Source: Welwitschia mirabilis (taxonomy: Eukaryota > Gnetophyta > Gnetopsida > Welwitschiales). From it: a stretch of DNA of 64,000 bases. A program made the position numbers and the translations under genes. Shown piece after piece: positions 1-11,757 of this stretch. The DNA is taken from the NCBI GenBank assembly GCA_051453625.1, contig JBOZIK010000001.1:159146901-159210900 (forward strand), read 5' to 3'. The first letter of the stretch is position 1. Each line of letters opens with the position of its first letter. Below the pieces are notes generated by a model. It did not search any database, was not told where the DNA came from, and saw only the letters and a list, made by a program, of their open reading frames with translations.

Positions 1-164
1 AATACTCTTGGAAATTGATTCTCTAACTTGTAGCCTAGTGCCTTGAATGGATTACGATATTTGAATTAACTTTTATCTATACTAGTATGTGTTTTTTCGC
101 AAGTATTTTGATTTATAGGTCTTGCATAAAGGACTTAAGGATTGCATAAATTTACATCACAACA
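1..164 (+). mobile_element. 3' end of a gypsy LTR (A-type), left-truncated by the window
   Basis: The stretch from TTCTCTAACTTGTAGCC to TTTACATCACAACA matches the last ~150 bp of the LTRs ending at 4048 and 15035, including the TATACTAGTATGTG segment and the terminal GATTGCATAAA...CACAACA. It ends in CA at 164 and is followed by ATGTA, not by a TGGCRCC primer-binding site. It is therefore the end of a 3' LTR or solo LTR on the + strand; the rest lies outside the window. Confidence 0.8.
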
Positions 165-399
165 ATGTAACACATTTAATTTTATAATAAAATGCATGAA
201 ATTTTTAATAAACATGGTTATTAACTAATGTATTCTATNNNNNNNNNNNNNNNNNNNNNNNNNNNNNNNNNNNNNNNNNNNNNNNNNNNNNNNNNNNNNN
301 NNNNNNNNNNNNNNNNNNNNNNNNNNNNNNNNNNNNNNAATTTTATAATAAAATGCATGAAATTTTTAATAAACATGGTTATTAACTAATGTATTCTAT
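165..399. repeat. Assembly gap (239-338) with identical 61-bp flanks
   Basis: Bases 178-238 and 339-399 are the same 61-bp sequence by my reading and sit directly on either side of exactly 100 Ns. This is what two overlapping contigs look like when placed end to end without merging. The gap probably has negative true length and the repeat is likely artefactual. No gene is seen. Confidence 0.75.
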
Positions 400-1169
400 C
401 TTTTGAATTTTTAAATGATAAATTTTTCATTAGGTTTTATGTTTTATATTTTCTAAACATTACATTCTAGTCTAAATCTTACATTACAATATTTTCCCTA
501 AATACATTCATCATCATCATTTTCTAACCATGAAATTCATTCTCTAAAGCCTTGCATAAATTTTCCATCTTTGTAACTTTGAAGATAAAGTTTAATTTTG
601 GTTAGGGAATACGACATCTACTTTTATAGAAATTTTTTTAATTTTAAAGCTTAATTACTAAAAATTAATTAAAATTTTTCACAAAATGTCATATCATTTC
701 CTTACTTGACATTTGTACTTAGTCAATTTTTTTATGCTTTACCATTTATCTATCAAATTTTTGCTAAGGTCTATCAAAATTTTGGTGAGGAGGTGTGTTT
801 TCATGTCAAAATTAACATTTTAAGCAAGTATAATTAATCAATTTCGCATAAGAAAATATCCTTGATTTATTAATTTATACAAAATGATGTCTTCTATTCT
901 TTTAAAATAGAATTTAATATTATTTTTTTCTCCATGATAATTACAGGTCTTTAGCAATGTTTTGAAATACATGGTGGAAGATGAATACAATTTCACATAA
1001 TGCAATGGTGGCAATAGAGAAATGAGGTTACGACATGTAGCGGTAGCATTGAAAGGCATGTGGAAGAGGCATGTGGAGGTAGCATTATAGACATATAGTA
1101 ATAGAAANNNNNNNNNNNNNNNNNNNNNTTTAAAGGCCACATGTTGAACTTATCATAGTGAACATTCCA
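400..1169. other. Unassigned AT-rich DNA
   Basis: No protein signature or LTR similarity to other parts of the window is visible. A 21-N gap sits at 1108-1128. The 100-codon minus-strand frame here runs through those Ns and has no recognisable domain, so I treat it as chance. Confidence 0.5.
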
Positions 1170-1456
1170 CCAAATACATGAGACTGGTCTTCACCAAACA
1201 CTATAAAATGACCTTCACCAAATCCTAAATGATAAAATATTCTACTTAATGCTAGAGGACAAAATTGTATCTATCTAATACTATAAGACAACCTCTACCA
1301 AATGCTATAAGATAGAATCTTATACCTAATGCTAAATAATGAATATTATACCTAACATTATAAGCCAAAAGCTTGTAACCACTCCTTTTCTACCTAATAC
1401 TAGAAGCCAAGAGCTTGTAACCACTCCTTTTCTACCTAATGCTCGAATCCAAGAGC
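1170..1456. repeat. Degenerate minisatellite, 25-42 bp units
   Basis: The core ACCTAATGCTATAAG recurs with variation about ten times (near 1170, 1193, 1216, 1239, 1264, 1288, 1324, 1350, 1392 and 1434). The last two complete units (1361-1402 and 1403-1444) are nearly identical 42-bp copies containing CTTGTAACCACTCC. A third unit runs into a 10-N gap at 1457-1466. Spacing grows from ~24 to 42 bp along the array, suggesting stepwise expansion. Confidence 0.75.
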
Positions 1457-2507
1457 NNNNNNNNNNCCTTGAACCATTCATTATATTTATGTTTTCACTA
1501 GTAAATGTGAAAAATACGTAGAAGCTGGGATGTCGTGGTGCTATAATAGCCTTTCTTAGGGAAAAAATACTCTAGGCTAGTTCAGAAGTTCTTCTCCTCA
1601 TCCATTTGATGTAATGTCTTTCTTTAAGTTTAAATAAAGAATTAGTTTAAATCCTTTAATTATTAATGCATAATCTTATTTGGTATTAGCAATATTTAGG
1701 TAGGACTAATTCTTCAAATAGATTTATTCTTTTATTATTAATGAATAGAAATGGTATTAGCAATCTTTAGATGAGCTTATTTAATTATTAAGTTCTTTTA
1801 AATCATGTGAGTTATTTAANNNNNNNNNNGTTCCTACTGTTTGATGGATTTTGTACACTTAGGTTTATCCTTTCCATGCTTATAAAGGCTATGAATTATT
1901 GAGAGGATTTAATAACTCACTAACACTTATGTAGTATATGAAATTATGCCTCCAAACTAAGCCTTAATAACTTGATGGTTGTAAGTGTATTTTAGAATAC
2001 AAGAATCTTTGGAGCAAAGGAGGAGAGTTGGATGAATCATTGCATCTTTGAAGCATTTCCATTCTCTTGTGTTACTAGCTAAAGATCACTTTTTATTTTT
2101 CAAACACCAATTTCTCTTTTATTTGGCTTTTTATTTTAAGCTAAAATAGTTGTATATCTTTTGATTAATTTACCTTCTATGTCCCTGTGAAAGAACAATA
2201 TTAAGTATTTCACTTAATTTTAAATCTGGACATTGTACTATAATTAATAATGACCTAAGGTTTTAAATAGTAAATTAATCTAATAAACAAAAATAGTAAG
2301 AAACATGAAACATATGCTTATGGATCTAATACATAAGTAATAGCTAGGATTACCATCATAGTATAAGTTAAACATGACTAACAAATTCTAAAAAAAAGTA
2401 AGGACAATTACCTTTAAGTTACAAGAAATTAGAAGATACTTTGCATACACCACCTTAAAAGTAAAAGAAATAAGACATGTATTAATAAGCTAGTATAAGA
2501 AAAACCT
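1457..2507. other. Unassigned DNA, possibly upstream part of element D
   Basis: No coding region is recognised. A diverged ~80-bp tandem duplication is visible (about 1640-1700 against 1727-1790, sharing TGGTATTAGCAATNTTTAG). A short stretch near 2180-2260 (TCCCTGTG...) resembles text seen near 5' ends of some plant gypsy elements, but this is weak. Since 2508-2811 is D's gag tail, D's 5' region should lie here; I cannot find its LTR boundary or PBS. Gaps of 10 N lie at 1457-1466 and 1820-1829. Confidence 0.4.
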
Positions 2508-2811
2508 ATGGAAAAGGTACATAAACTAATAGAACTAATAAAACTAGAAAATGCATCTCCTTCCTTTCTATTTGAGCCTACTGAGAGCTTAATTAATGAA
2601 TTCCCTTTTCCAGAATGTTTAAAAGAGGATCTAATAAAAGATAAAAAGTTGAATCAATTATTCAAGCAATTAGAATTGAAAATACCCTTGAGTCAAAAAG
2701 TTAAGAATACACCTCTCTATTCCAAATACCTTTGAGACTTGTGTTCAAAAAGTAAGAGAAATTTTGTATGACAACAAGTTAATTTTTAAAAAAAAAACAT
2801 CACTTAAATGA
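2508..2811 (+). pseudogene. gag: Element D gag C-terminal fragment
   Basis: The frame from 2508 contains KLNQLFKQLELKIPL and NTPLYSKYL, then (after a stop) DLCSKSKR. This matches the conserved FKKLxINIPLxxALxQMPxYAKFLKDLC segment that plant Ty3/gypsy polyproteins carry between the zinc knuckle and the protease. The first 75 codons are open; a TGA follows, then other stops. The fragment stops at 2811, directly before the TGAAG target duplication of element A. The upstream capsid portion is not recognisable. Confidence 0.75.
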
Positions 2812-2816
2812 TGAAG

Positions 2817-4048
2817 TGTTGTGATGATCATTTGTAGGAATTTGATGGTGTACTTATAGGACATTTTTATAAGATTGAATACAATTTTGATGATTATGAA
2901 GAACTAATATGATGATCACTAAAACATGTAATTCTTAGCATATTTGGAGGTATCTCAGGATTATTTTAATACTTCATACTTTGAAAGAAGGATTTACCAT
3001 GTAGAAGAATGATTTCTCTTTTAGATAGAATATTGATAAGCCTATCATCCCCTTTGTCATCCCCATGATAAGTAAGACAATAACACTACTGATATGAATG
3101 GAGTCTGTGAAGTTGACTATGGGATTTGAAGCTAATGGATCATCTTTTAACATGGAGTGACGTCCTCATTATCATCCCTATGATAGTCAAGATAATGGCT
3201 ATTTTCTATGGATGGAAAGAATCATTTTATAATTGGGTCATGCAACTCACATGGGTTTCTAGGGTTTATTATTCAACTCCTAAGGTTGAGCTTCTAGAAC
3301 TTCAATGTAAAACTATAAATACCCTCCCTTTTCTTTACTTCCTTTTTCATCTTTTATATCCAATGTTCTTGTGATAAAAGATTGAAGGGCAAGAAATCCA
3401 TCCAGTAGCTACAGAGAGAAGTTTACCTTGGTGTTGAGCCAAGTATCCTCCATTGAAGTGCTGCTTCTTAAGTGGATGTAAAAGTTTAGAATTAATTCAA
3501 TTTTTCTTTTTACTACTATTGTGTAAATGTTCCTTATGATTTAAGTTGATTATAGTTTAGTGATAGTTCTATAGTTTATTTAGATCATAAGGGCGACCAT
3601 TGTTAAGGTTAAATTTATTAGCTTAGATCCTGCATTACATTTTCTTTATTTCATTTTACATTTACACATTCTATTTGGGATATCTTATAGTTTATGTTGG
3701 TTAGGAATAAGTGATACATTATTTCTGATCTAAATTATAAAGAACTAGTTCTTATGATAAGAGGTTTAGAATCCAAATAGAACTCATCTCACTTGCATTT
3801 CATCCATTTGCATTTCATCATCATTCATCTTGCATTGCATTTACCATTTTATTTACTTTCATTTACTAAAATAGAAAAGATTCAAAATAATTTATGAAAT
3901 AAATTATCTAACTTCTAGGCTAGTGCCTTCAATGGATAATAATATTTAAGTTAACTCCCATCTATACTAGTGTGTGTTTTCTTTAAGTATTGTAATTTAC
4001 AAGTTTTGCCTAAAGGACTTAAAGATTGCATAAATTCATACCATAACA
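2817..4048 (+). repeat. 5' LTR of element A
   Basis: It begins TGTTGTGATGATC right after TSD TGAAG and ends CATACCATAACA two bases before the PBS. It aligns along its whole length with 13802-15035 and, from about 25 bp in, with 20166-21333. Length is ~1232 bp. It contains two ATCGTC-type inverted boxes (about 3043-3090 and 3158-3208) and a TATAAATA element. Numerous transitions separate the copies. Confidence 0.9.
3314..3321 (+). promoter_or_regulatory. Putative LTR TATA box
   Basis: TATAAATA precedes CCCTCCC in the 5' LTR of A and is kept in the middle LTR (14292-14299). In the right LTR the same position reads TGTAAATA. It lies about 730 bp upstream of the LTR end, a plausible U3/R boundary. 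No transcript evidence is available. Confidence 0.5.
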
Positions 4049-4050
4049 TT

Positions 4051-4068
4051 TGGCACCCTTACTAGGAA
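4051..4068 (+). promoter_or_regulatory. Primer-binding site of element A
   Basis: TGGCACCCTTACTAGGAA lies two bases after the LTR end and matches the plant Athila-type PBS TGGCGCCGTTGCCGGGGA with decay changes. That PBS is usually attributed to tRNA-Asp (from memory). Minus-strand DNA synthesis would be primed here. It is probably non-functional given the mismatches. Confidence 0.8.
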
Positions 4069-4755
4069 AGCCATAAAGAGTTGAATGATTGTTACTATCC
4101 AAATAAGTATCACAAATTTTAGTTAAGGTTATTTATTTGAAATAGTATTATATTTTAGCATAGTTTAAGTAGGTTTATTTTAATAATTTTTATTTTTCCA
4201 TAGTTTTAAAGATCACTGTTGTCCTCTCTATCATTCTAGCAATATTAGAAATGACAATTCTGAATTTTCAAATTTATTTTATTTTTTGTAAATTTTCTTT
4301 CTGTTTGTAGATTAGTAATAAAAATACTATCATCTTCTCTATCATCTTCATGATATATTAGATGATAGTCTCATTTTTTACTTACAACAATTTTTATCTA
4401 AGTTTAGTTTTCTATTATTGTAATCATCGTCCCTTCTGTTATTTCCATGACTAGGAGGATAATAGTTAGTTATTTTTTATTTCAGTTTTTTATTTACTGT
4501 CTGAGTATGTAAGGACATGGTAAATTCTAGTAGAAAGACAAAATGTTAGAGAAAGTGAAACTTGATTAAAGAAAATATTAGAAAAATATTAGAGAAGAAT
4601 TATTTGACTTCTAGTAAAATTCAAGTACACACATTCTAGGTACATAAATTCCAATAACTGAAGAAGAAGATCTTTTTGCTTTTATTATTTTAGAATTAGA
4701 TTTTGCAAAATAAAACTATGGCACAAAAGTAGAACGTATTATTTTTTCTTTAAAT
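4069..4755 (+). other. Element A leader with inverted ATCGTC-type boxes
   Basis: This is untranslated leader between PBS and gag. At least three boxes pair an ATCRTC-type half with a GAYGAT-type half: about 4208-4255, 4325-4370 (CTATCATCTTCATGATAT followed by GATGATAG) and 4423-4475 (ATCATCGTCCC...GGATAATAG). The same boxes occur in LTRs, the PR-RT spacer and 3' spacers of other copies. No conserved ORF is seen. Confidence 0.55.
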
Positions 4756-6434
4756 ATGTCAAAATCTTTACAAAAGTAAAAGGAAGTCACTTTGTCTAAT
4801 ATACCAATCATGATAGGAACTTCTAGTTCAAATGTAAATGTTACTCTTAGAGATTTAATTACTAATAAAAAATATGAAATCCAAAATCCTTTTGATTTAC
4901 TTCTTGGTAATGATGTATAATTAAAAAATCTGAGTGCCTATCCAACATTTTGAGGGGAATCTAAGGAAGACCCTTTCCAACATCTAGCTGACATTGAACA
5001 ACTTGTGCTTACCTCAAGAAATGGAAAGAAAAGTATTAGTAATCATACTTACATGACTATTTTTCTCGTCACACTTACAAAAAGGGAAAAAAATTTACTT
5101 AAAACCATTCCACGTAGGAGCCTTAAATTATGAAGTCAAGTGTAAGACATTTTTATCAAAAGATTTTTGAGTGAAAGTACCATGAGAAACAAAAGGAAGG
5201 AAGCCACCAACTTTTAACAACAACCTCATGAGGATTATGCTATAACATATGAATGTTTTATCATAGCTAACCATTCCAACTCTACTAATGAATGTTCTAA
5301 AGAAGAATTAATCAATTATTTCTATAGTAGAATGAATATTCAAACTAAACAACTTATAGACTTTTCTTGTGATGGCAACTTGATGAACTTAGTCTTATAA
5401 GAGGTATGAAATGTGTTGGAAAATCTAGTAGATATTAGTCCAACTTGGCCAAAACCTACTAAGGAAAATTGAACTATAGGCCAAATCATAAAAGATTTAA
5501 AGAAAGTAAAACATGAGAAATAAGAAGAGAGAGGTAATTCAACCAACTTTATTAAGGCTTTCACTACCACTTTAAAGAAGTACACTCAATTGATAGTTGA
5601 CGCAAAGGTATTAAAGGATAAAAACATAACTTCAACTTATGCAATTTGTGAAAAAAACTCTCATGTAACTAAAGGGTATCCCTTATTGCCAACTTGTAAA
5701 GAGAGGATGTTTGAGGAAGTTTGTAGATTCCATTAAAGAACACCTAACTTTAAAAGCCAACCACAATTTCAACAAAGATTGGAATAGATTCAGGAATTCA
5801 AACTTCAAACCAAATAACCTCAATTTTCAATCAAATCAAAATGATCCACTCAGAGATTCTATAGAAGAATTAAAAAAGATGCAAGAAAAGACCAATAGTA
5901 ATATTAAAAAGACTAATAGTAATATTGAAAACTTAGTGAATGTGCTTCAACAAACAATGCTTAACAATTAAAGATCATAAGGTTCTCTTGCCTCTTAATC
6001 TTTACCCAATCTAAATGAAGTTAAGAGAGATTTGAAAATACTAAAAAGAAGTGGAAATGATACAACATCTCCTACCCATGAGGTTTCAACTTCTAAAATA
6101 ATGAAAAAAGTAATGAAGAGATGATGTAGAAATTTTGGACTCATATAACTTTCCATTAACATCACATGCTAAAACCTCCACTAAACATTCTTCACAAGAA
6201 AACAAAAGGAAGAAACTATCTACTCCTTGGCTCGATTAGTTAAATATAAATCCTACCCTTGATGAATACTTAAAGATCTTAATGCAAGAGATAAATATCA
6301 ACTTACCTTTTTGAAAACTCTTGCAAGAAAGTCTAAATATACTAAGTTATGGAAAGATCTAGTAAGAAAAAAAAAAATAAAAATCTACCATTTCTAGCAA
6401 AGTTTTTCTTGCTCAATCTATTTCCAACTTATTT
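4756..6434 (+). pseudogene. gag: Element A gag pseudogene (Athila-like)
   Basis: The start at 4756 (MSKSLQK) is chosen by alignment to the C copy at 32690 (MSTSSQK). In order: an N-terminal motif VTLRDLITNKKYEIQ, PFDLL, LSAYPTF (usual form PTFxGxPxEDP), a capsid segment ELINYFYSRMNIQTKQLIDF, then WPKPTKEN. A degraded zinc knuckle follows (YAICEKNSHVTKG, last Cys lost). Near 5930 there is an NSNIENLVNVLQQ coiled segment that is also found in element B. Multiple TAG/TAA/TGA stops and at least one frameshift occur, with parts in different frames. Gag would form the virus-like particle in an active element. Confidence 0.85.
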
Positions 6435-7160
6435 ATGAAAAAGTGTTCCAAATTCAAAGATCCTAGAGCATCAAATATGAATTTTACTTTAGAGGAAAAC
6501 AAAAGAATTCAAAAAGCTTTAATTGACATAAGATCTAGTGTCAATATTATGCCTCTTTACATGTGTAAAGGACTTGGGTTAGAAAAAAAAATAGAACCTA
6601 TACAATTATCTTGGAATTGGCTAATACTTAAATCAAGAAACCATTAGGGATTATCAAGAACCTATTAATCCAAATTGAAGAATCTTTTTACCTTATAGAT
6701 GTGGTCATCATTGAGGTAGAACATGATGGAAGTTATCCACTACTATTAAGAAGATCCTTTTGTGTAATTATCCACTATATCATTGAAACATAAACCAGTA
6801 TGATGGAATGTCATATAGGTAATAAGAAGTTCATAATTTGAGTTTCTGATGCTATTAAAAAGGACACAAGGGATGAGTTTGACTTAGAAGAAGAACTTAA
6901 AACAACCTTTTTTTACAACATTAGCCAATTGAGGAGAGATTGATAATGCTACAAAAACCAACTTTATATAATGAACTAACTAAAATATGCTACCTTGAGC
7001 CTGAGAATAAGGAATGCATCAACTAGAAGAAAAGCTAACATGCTTACTTATTAGAAAACTTTTTCGAAGAATGTCATTCTAAGTCTATCATCTCTACGAT
7101 AAACAGGATGATAATTTAAAATTCCAATTTAGAACTTAAGGAATTTCCTAAAGGTTTAAA
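6435..7160 (+). pseudogene. Element A aspartic protease (retropepsin) remnant and PR-RT spacer
   Basis: ALIDIRSSVNIMPLYMC corresponds to the gypsy retropepsin active-site segment ALxDLGASVNxxPxxxx. The catalytic Asp is kept, but the following Gly is Arg, which should abolish activity. Further on, IEVEHDGSYPLLLRRSF matches the PxxLGRPFL flap region. Between protease and RT, about 7076-7125 holds an inverted box (CTATCATCTCTACGATAA...GGATGATAA). The same position holds a box in both C copies and in B. Confidence 0.75.
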
Positions 7161-7990
7161 ATAAATTTTTCTATCCAGCAATCTAAAGAAATCCCTAATA
7201 ATGAGTGATGTGTTTACTCCTTAACAAGAGTCCAACTTGATCTCACTCTTCACTTCTAAAGAAGATGCCTTTGCTTGAACCCATAAATACTTAGCTGCCA
7301 TCCCTCTTTCCATAGTCCAACACAAAATTTACTTTGAAGATAATGCTAAACCTATTATAAAACCCCAACAAAGGCTTAACTTAGGCCTTAAGCAAATCGT
7401 TAAAGATGAAATTATTAAACTTATTGATGTTGAAATCATATATGTTATATCCAATAGTGATTGGGTTTGCCCTTTGATAGTAGTTCCAAAAAAGGATGGA
7501 AAATGGAGAATGTGCATTGATTTTAGAAAAATTAATGAGATCACTGGAATGGATCTTTGCCCTTTATCCTTCCTTGATCAAGTACTTGATAGAATTCAAA
7601 ATCATGCCTACTATTATTTTATTGATGGGTATAGTAGCTATAATTAAGTTTGCATAGCAAGTGAAGACCAAGCCAAAAAAATTATCTTTACCTCATCCTT
7701 TAAATGAGTGTTGGACATTGCAATACCCCTAGAACTTTTCAACAAGTAATAATAGGAATCTTTTCTAAGATGATAGAGGATTTTATTGAAATTTTTATAT
7801 ATGACTTCTTCATCTTTAATGAAATCTTTAAACAAACCATAAAAAGATTAAAGAAAGACTTGGATTAATGTATGAAGAGTGGTCTACACTTAAGTTAGGA
7901 AAAGAGTTTCCTCCTTATCAAACATGGAATTGTTTTAGATCACCACATTTCGAAGGAAGGGATTAAGATTTATCCTAAAAAATTTTCTAT
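7161..7990 (+). pseudogene. Element A reverse transcriptase remnant
   Basis: Motifs in order are HKIYFEDNAKP, QQRLNLGLKQIVKDEIIKL, WVCPLIVVPKKDGKWRMC, IDFRKINEIT and YYYFIDGYSSYN. The catalytic motif, usually FMDDF, reads FIYDF here, so the first Asp of the pair is lost. Stops such as the TAA after YSSYN stand at a conserved Gln of the family. A frameshift follows IIFTSSF, and the fingers-palm region continues in another frame to about 7860. Confidence 0.85.
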
Positions 7991-8600
7991 CACTAAAAAT
8001 GTCAGCCTTTAAACTAATGTCAAATAAGTTAGATCATTTCTTGGTCATGCTACTTTTTATTATCATTTTATTTATGATTATACTAAGGTTTGTAAACCCC
8101 TTCATTCATTACTTGAAAAAGATGTTAAATTTGATTAGAAAAATTCATGTCACCTTGTGTTTGATATAGTTAAAAAAAACATTTCTTCTGAACCTATTGT
8201 CAGAGGTTCTGATTAGACTAAAGATTTTGAAATTATGTGTGATGTAAGCAACATTGCTATGGGTGGGGTTCTTGGATAAAAATAGGAAAATGGTTTTAAA
8301 GTCATATCCTAAACTTTGTCCAAAGCCTAATCCAAGTACACTACTACCAAGAGAGAAATGCTTGCCATTATCTTTTGCCTTAATTATTTTTAAAATTATA
8401 TTCTTGGCTTCCACATTAATGTTTACCTAAATCATATAGCCATACGTTATCTTATGACTAAGAAAGATTCTAGTGTCAGACTTATTCGATGGATCCTTCT
8501 CATGCAAGAATTCAATCTCACCATCATTAATAAAGCTAAAAAACATAATAGTATTGCCGATCATCTATCTCAACGTTCTTGCTTTCATGATGAACTTCCC
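7991..8600 (+). pseudogene. Element A RNase H remnant
   Basis: The connection segment LHSLLEKDVKFD is followed by FEIMCDVSNIAMGGVLG, the first RNase H Asp motif of gypsy elements. KYTTTKREMLAIIFCL carries the catalytic Glu, and NHIAIRYLMTKKDSS and LIRWILLMQEFNLTI follow. The segment ends with ADHLSQ, the usual ADHLSR boundary before integrase. Several in-frame stops occur. Confidence 0.85.
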
Positions 8601-10008
8601 ATAAATGACTCTTTTTTAGATGAATAACACTTTGCAATTAAGAAACTTTATGCTAGTTCTTCTATTCATCCCGCTCCTTGGCATGCTGATATTATGAACT
8701 ACCTTGTCACTATGAAAACTCCTCAACATTGGAACCATAACCAATATAAATCTTTTTTCCATAAGATCAGTAACTATGAATTGAATGAACCCCATATTTA
8801 TAGACATTGCAAAGATCAAGCATGTATAAGTATGTACCTGAGTGGAAAAGATTAGAAATCCTAAAACTTTGCCATGGTGGGGTATGTGGGGGATACTTTA
8901 GTAGCCAAAAGAATGCCCATGAAAATTCTTCACTCTAGTTTTTATTAGCCTACTCTTTTCAACAATTCATTTGACTTTTCTAGAAGGTGTGATGCATGTC
9001 AGTGTTATGGTAGCCTAACTCATTTTCAAGATATAATCCTCAAACCTATACTTGAATGTAAACTATTTAATTATTGGGGAATTAACTTTGTAGGCCCAAT
9101 TACACCACCTTTTCATGACAAAAATTATATCCTTATAACTGTTGATTATATTACTAAGTGGGTAGAAGCTATTCCTACTAGAAAAAATGATGCCGAAACC
9201 ATTTGTAATTTTGTTCAAACTCATATCTTTCAACATTTTAGTTTTCCACAAATTATCATTATTGATCAAGGAACTCATTTCATTAACCACATTTTTTAAA
9301 ACCTTCTTTTATCCATTAGTATTAAACATAGAATTGCATGTGCTTATCACCCTCAAACTAATGGCCAAGAAAAAAAACACAAATAGAAAAATAAAAAAGA
9401 TGCTTCAAAAATTAGTCTTTGTCAGTATGAAAACATGATCCTTTAAACTTAATGATGTTCTTTGGCCTTATCATGCTACTTGGCATAACTGTCTAGGTTT
9501 TCCACCATATGAACTTGTGTATGGAAAAGTTTGTGTTTGGCTAGTTGATGTTTGTTATAACTCTTATCGATTTATCCATTAACTTAACCTTATAGACTTG
9601 GATGAAAATATTAGAATTTAATTAGCTCAACTTGACCCTTTATATGAAAAATTTACTCATGCTTTACATCGTCAACTCATTCATAAAGCTCAATCCAAGT
9701 TTAGACATGATAAAAAGATTATTTATAAATAATTTGAACCTAGTCAACTTGTCTTTTTGTATAACACCGAAGTACATCTTTTACACAACAAGTTACTTTC
9801 TAAATGGTTAGGTCCTTATATTATAGAAAAATTACATTTAAATGACTTAGTTAAAATCTCCAATCCAAACACTAGAGAAATTTAAAAAGTTAATGGACAA
9901 AGGTTAAAAATTTATGAGTCATCTTCTGATGAAACCTTGAACATGATAGAAGCACTTAATTTGGAAGCCCCTCTCAATGAGGATGACCTTCCTTTTGCCA
10001 TTGTCTAA
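8601..10008 (+). pseudogene. Element A integrase remnant, first copy
   Basis: The zinc-binding region ends RRCDACQCYGSLTHFQ. The catalytic core starts LFNYWGINFVGPITPP, where the usual WGIDF has lost its first catalytic Asp (D to N). TVDYITKWVEAIPT and IIDQGTHF (second Asp) follow. After shifts, the C-terminal segment LLSKWLGPYIIEK...VNGQRLKIYE ends near PFAIV and a TAA at about 10007. The whole domain is repeated at 10387-11757. Confidence 0.85.
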
Positions 10009-10386
10009 ATTCCTTATTAACTCATTCCTTAAGTAAACATCATGTTATCACTTGAATATATTTAACTTGACTTATGTATTTACTTATGAAGTTTTCATGA
10101 TTAGTAATATTTTACTTGGGCATTTTAAATGATAAGATTGACTTCATCTAATATTTAGAAATTCACATGTCTATGAACTTTATTTTGAAGGAAGATGCCT
10201 TAGTTCTTTTGTTCTCTTTCAATGATGTAAGTAATTAGTTATTTTTACATGTTCTTACTTTGTTACTCATCTCATTATTTTACTTTNNNNNNNNNNNNNN
10301 NNNNNNNNNNNNNNNNNNNNNNNNNNNNNNNNNNNNNNNNNNNNNNNNNNNNNNNNNNNNNNNNNNNNNNNNNNNNNNNNNNNNNN
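10009..10386 (+). other. Start of element A 3' spacer, then a 100-N gap
   Basis: The sequence to 10286 matches 11760-12034 downstream of the second integrase copy (shared TTATTTTTACATGTTCTTACTT). It then breaks at Ns 10287-10386. The sequence after the gap returns to the RNase H-integrase junction, so the gap marks the boundary of a ~1.63 kb direct repeat. Confidence 0.7.
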
Positions 10387-11757
10387 CCATTTATTCTACT
10401 CATCCCACTCCTTGGTATGATGATATTATGAACTACCTTTTTACTATGAAAACAACTCAACATTAAAATCATAACCAACACAAATCTTTTCTTCATAGGA
10501 TTGGTGATTATGAGTGAAATTAACCCCATCTTTATAGAAGATACAAAGACCAAATCATGCTTAAATATGTGTTTGAATGGGAAATCTTAGAAATCCTTAA
10601 CATTTGCCATGGTGGGATATGTGGGAGACACTTTAGTGGTTAAAAGATCANNNNNNNNNNNNNNNNNNNNNNNNNNNNNNNNNNNNNNNNNNNNNNNNNN
10701 NNNNNNNNNNNNNNNNNNNNNNNNNNNNNNNNNNNNNNNNNNNNNNCTGTCAACATTGTGGTAGCCTCACTTGTTCTCAAGATATCCCCCTTAAACGTAT
10801 GCTTGAATATGAACCTTTTGATTATTGGGGGATTGACTTTATAGGCCCTATTAAATCACCTTACTATGATAAAAATTACATCCTAATGGTTATTAATTAT
10901 GTTACTAAGTGGGTTAAAGCTATTCCTATTATCAAAAATGATGCTCGAACCATTACAATTTTGTTCAAACTTATATTTTTTAATGTTTTGATTTTACAGG
11001 AATCATCATTAGCAATCAAGAAACTCATTTCATTAATCACCTTTTTTAATATCTTCTTTTACTTATTAGCATTAAACATAGAATTGCATGTACTTATCAT
11101 CCCCAAACTAGTGGTTAAGCTAAAAACACAATTAGAGAAATTAAAAAGATGCTTAAAAAATTAGTCTCTATTTATAAGAAAATATGGTCCTTTAAACTTA
11201 ATAATGTTATTTAGGTTTACCATACTACTTGGTATAACGCTTTAGGTTTCTCACCATATAAACTTATGTATGAAAAAGTTTGTGTCTTACTAGTTGACGT
11301 TTGCTATAATTCCTATTGATTCACCCATCAACTTAACTTTGTAAACTTGGATGAAAATCTTAAAACTTGATTATCCTAACTTAACTATTTAGATGAAAAA
11401 CATACTCATGCCACACATCATCAACTTTTTTATAAATCCCAAGCCAGATTCAAACATGAAAAAAAGATTTCTCCATAAGCAAGTTGAACTTGATTAACTT
11501 GTTCTTTTATAAAATCCCTAAGTACACTTTTTACATAATAAGTTAACCTCTAAGTGGTTAGGTTATTACCTTATAGAAAAAGTACATACCAATGGATTAA
11601 TTGAAATCTCTGAACCAAGAACTACGAAAATTCAAAAAGTTAATAGATAAAGGTAAAAATTTATAAATCATTTTCTGATAAAACCTTGAACATAATAGAA
11701 GCACTTGTCTTGTAAGCCCCTATAAATAAGGAGGACCTTCCTCTTACCATTATCTAA
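10387..11757 (+). pseudogene. Element A integrase remnant, second copy
   Basis: It repeats 8655-10008 with about 10-20 percent differences by eye. It includes the HPTPWYDDIMNYL lead-in, an internal 96-N gap (10651-10746), and a core with EYEPFDYWGIDFIGPIKSP. Here the first catalytic Asp is kept, unlike the first copy. The C-terminal CHxxP-like segment and KWLGYYLIEK are present but frameshifted. It could be a tandem duplication or part of a separate copy joined by scaffolding. Confidence 0.8.

Noticed and set aside
505-525. ATC/CATC microsatellite-like run
   Set aside because: Too short (a few units) to be more than a chance simple repeat in AT-rich DNA.
1170-1456. CRISPR-like array
   Set aside because: Unit length and spacing vary, there is no fixed repeat-spacer structure, and the context is a plant genome.
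10249-10553. Three overlapping frames on both strands
   Set aside because: All pass through the 100-N gap at 10287-10386, and the real sequence belongs to spacer and integrase of element A.
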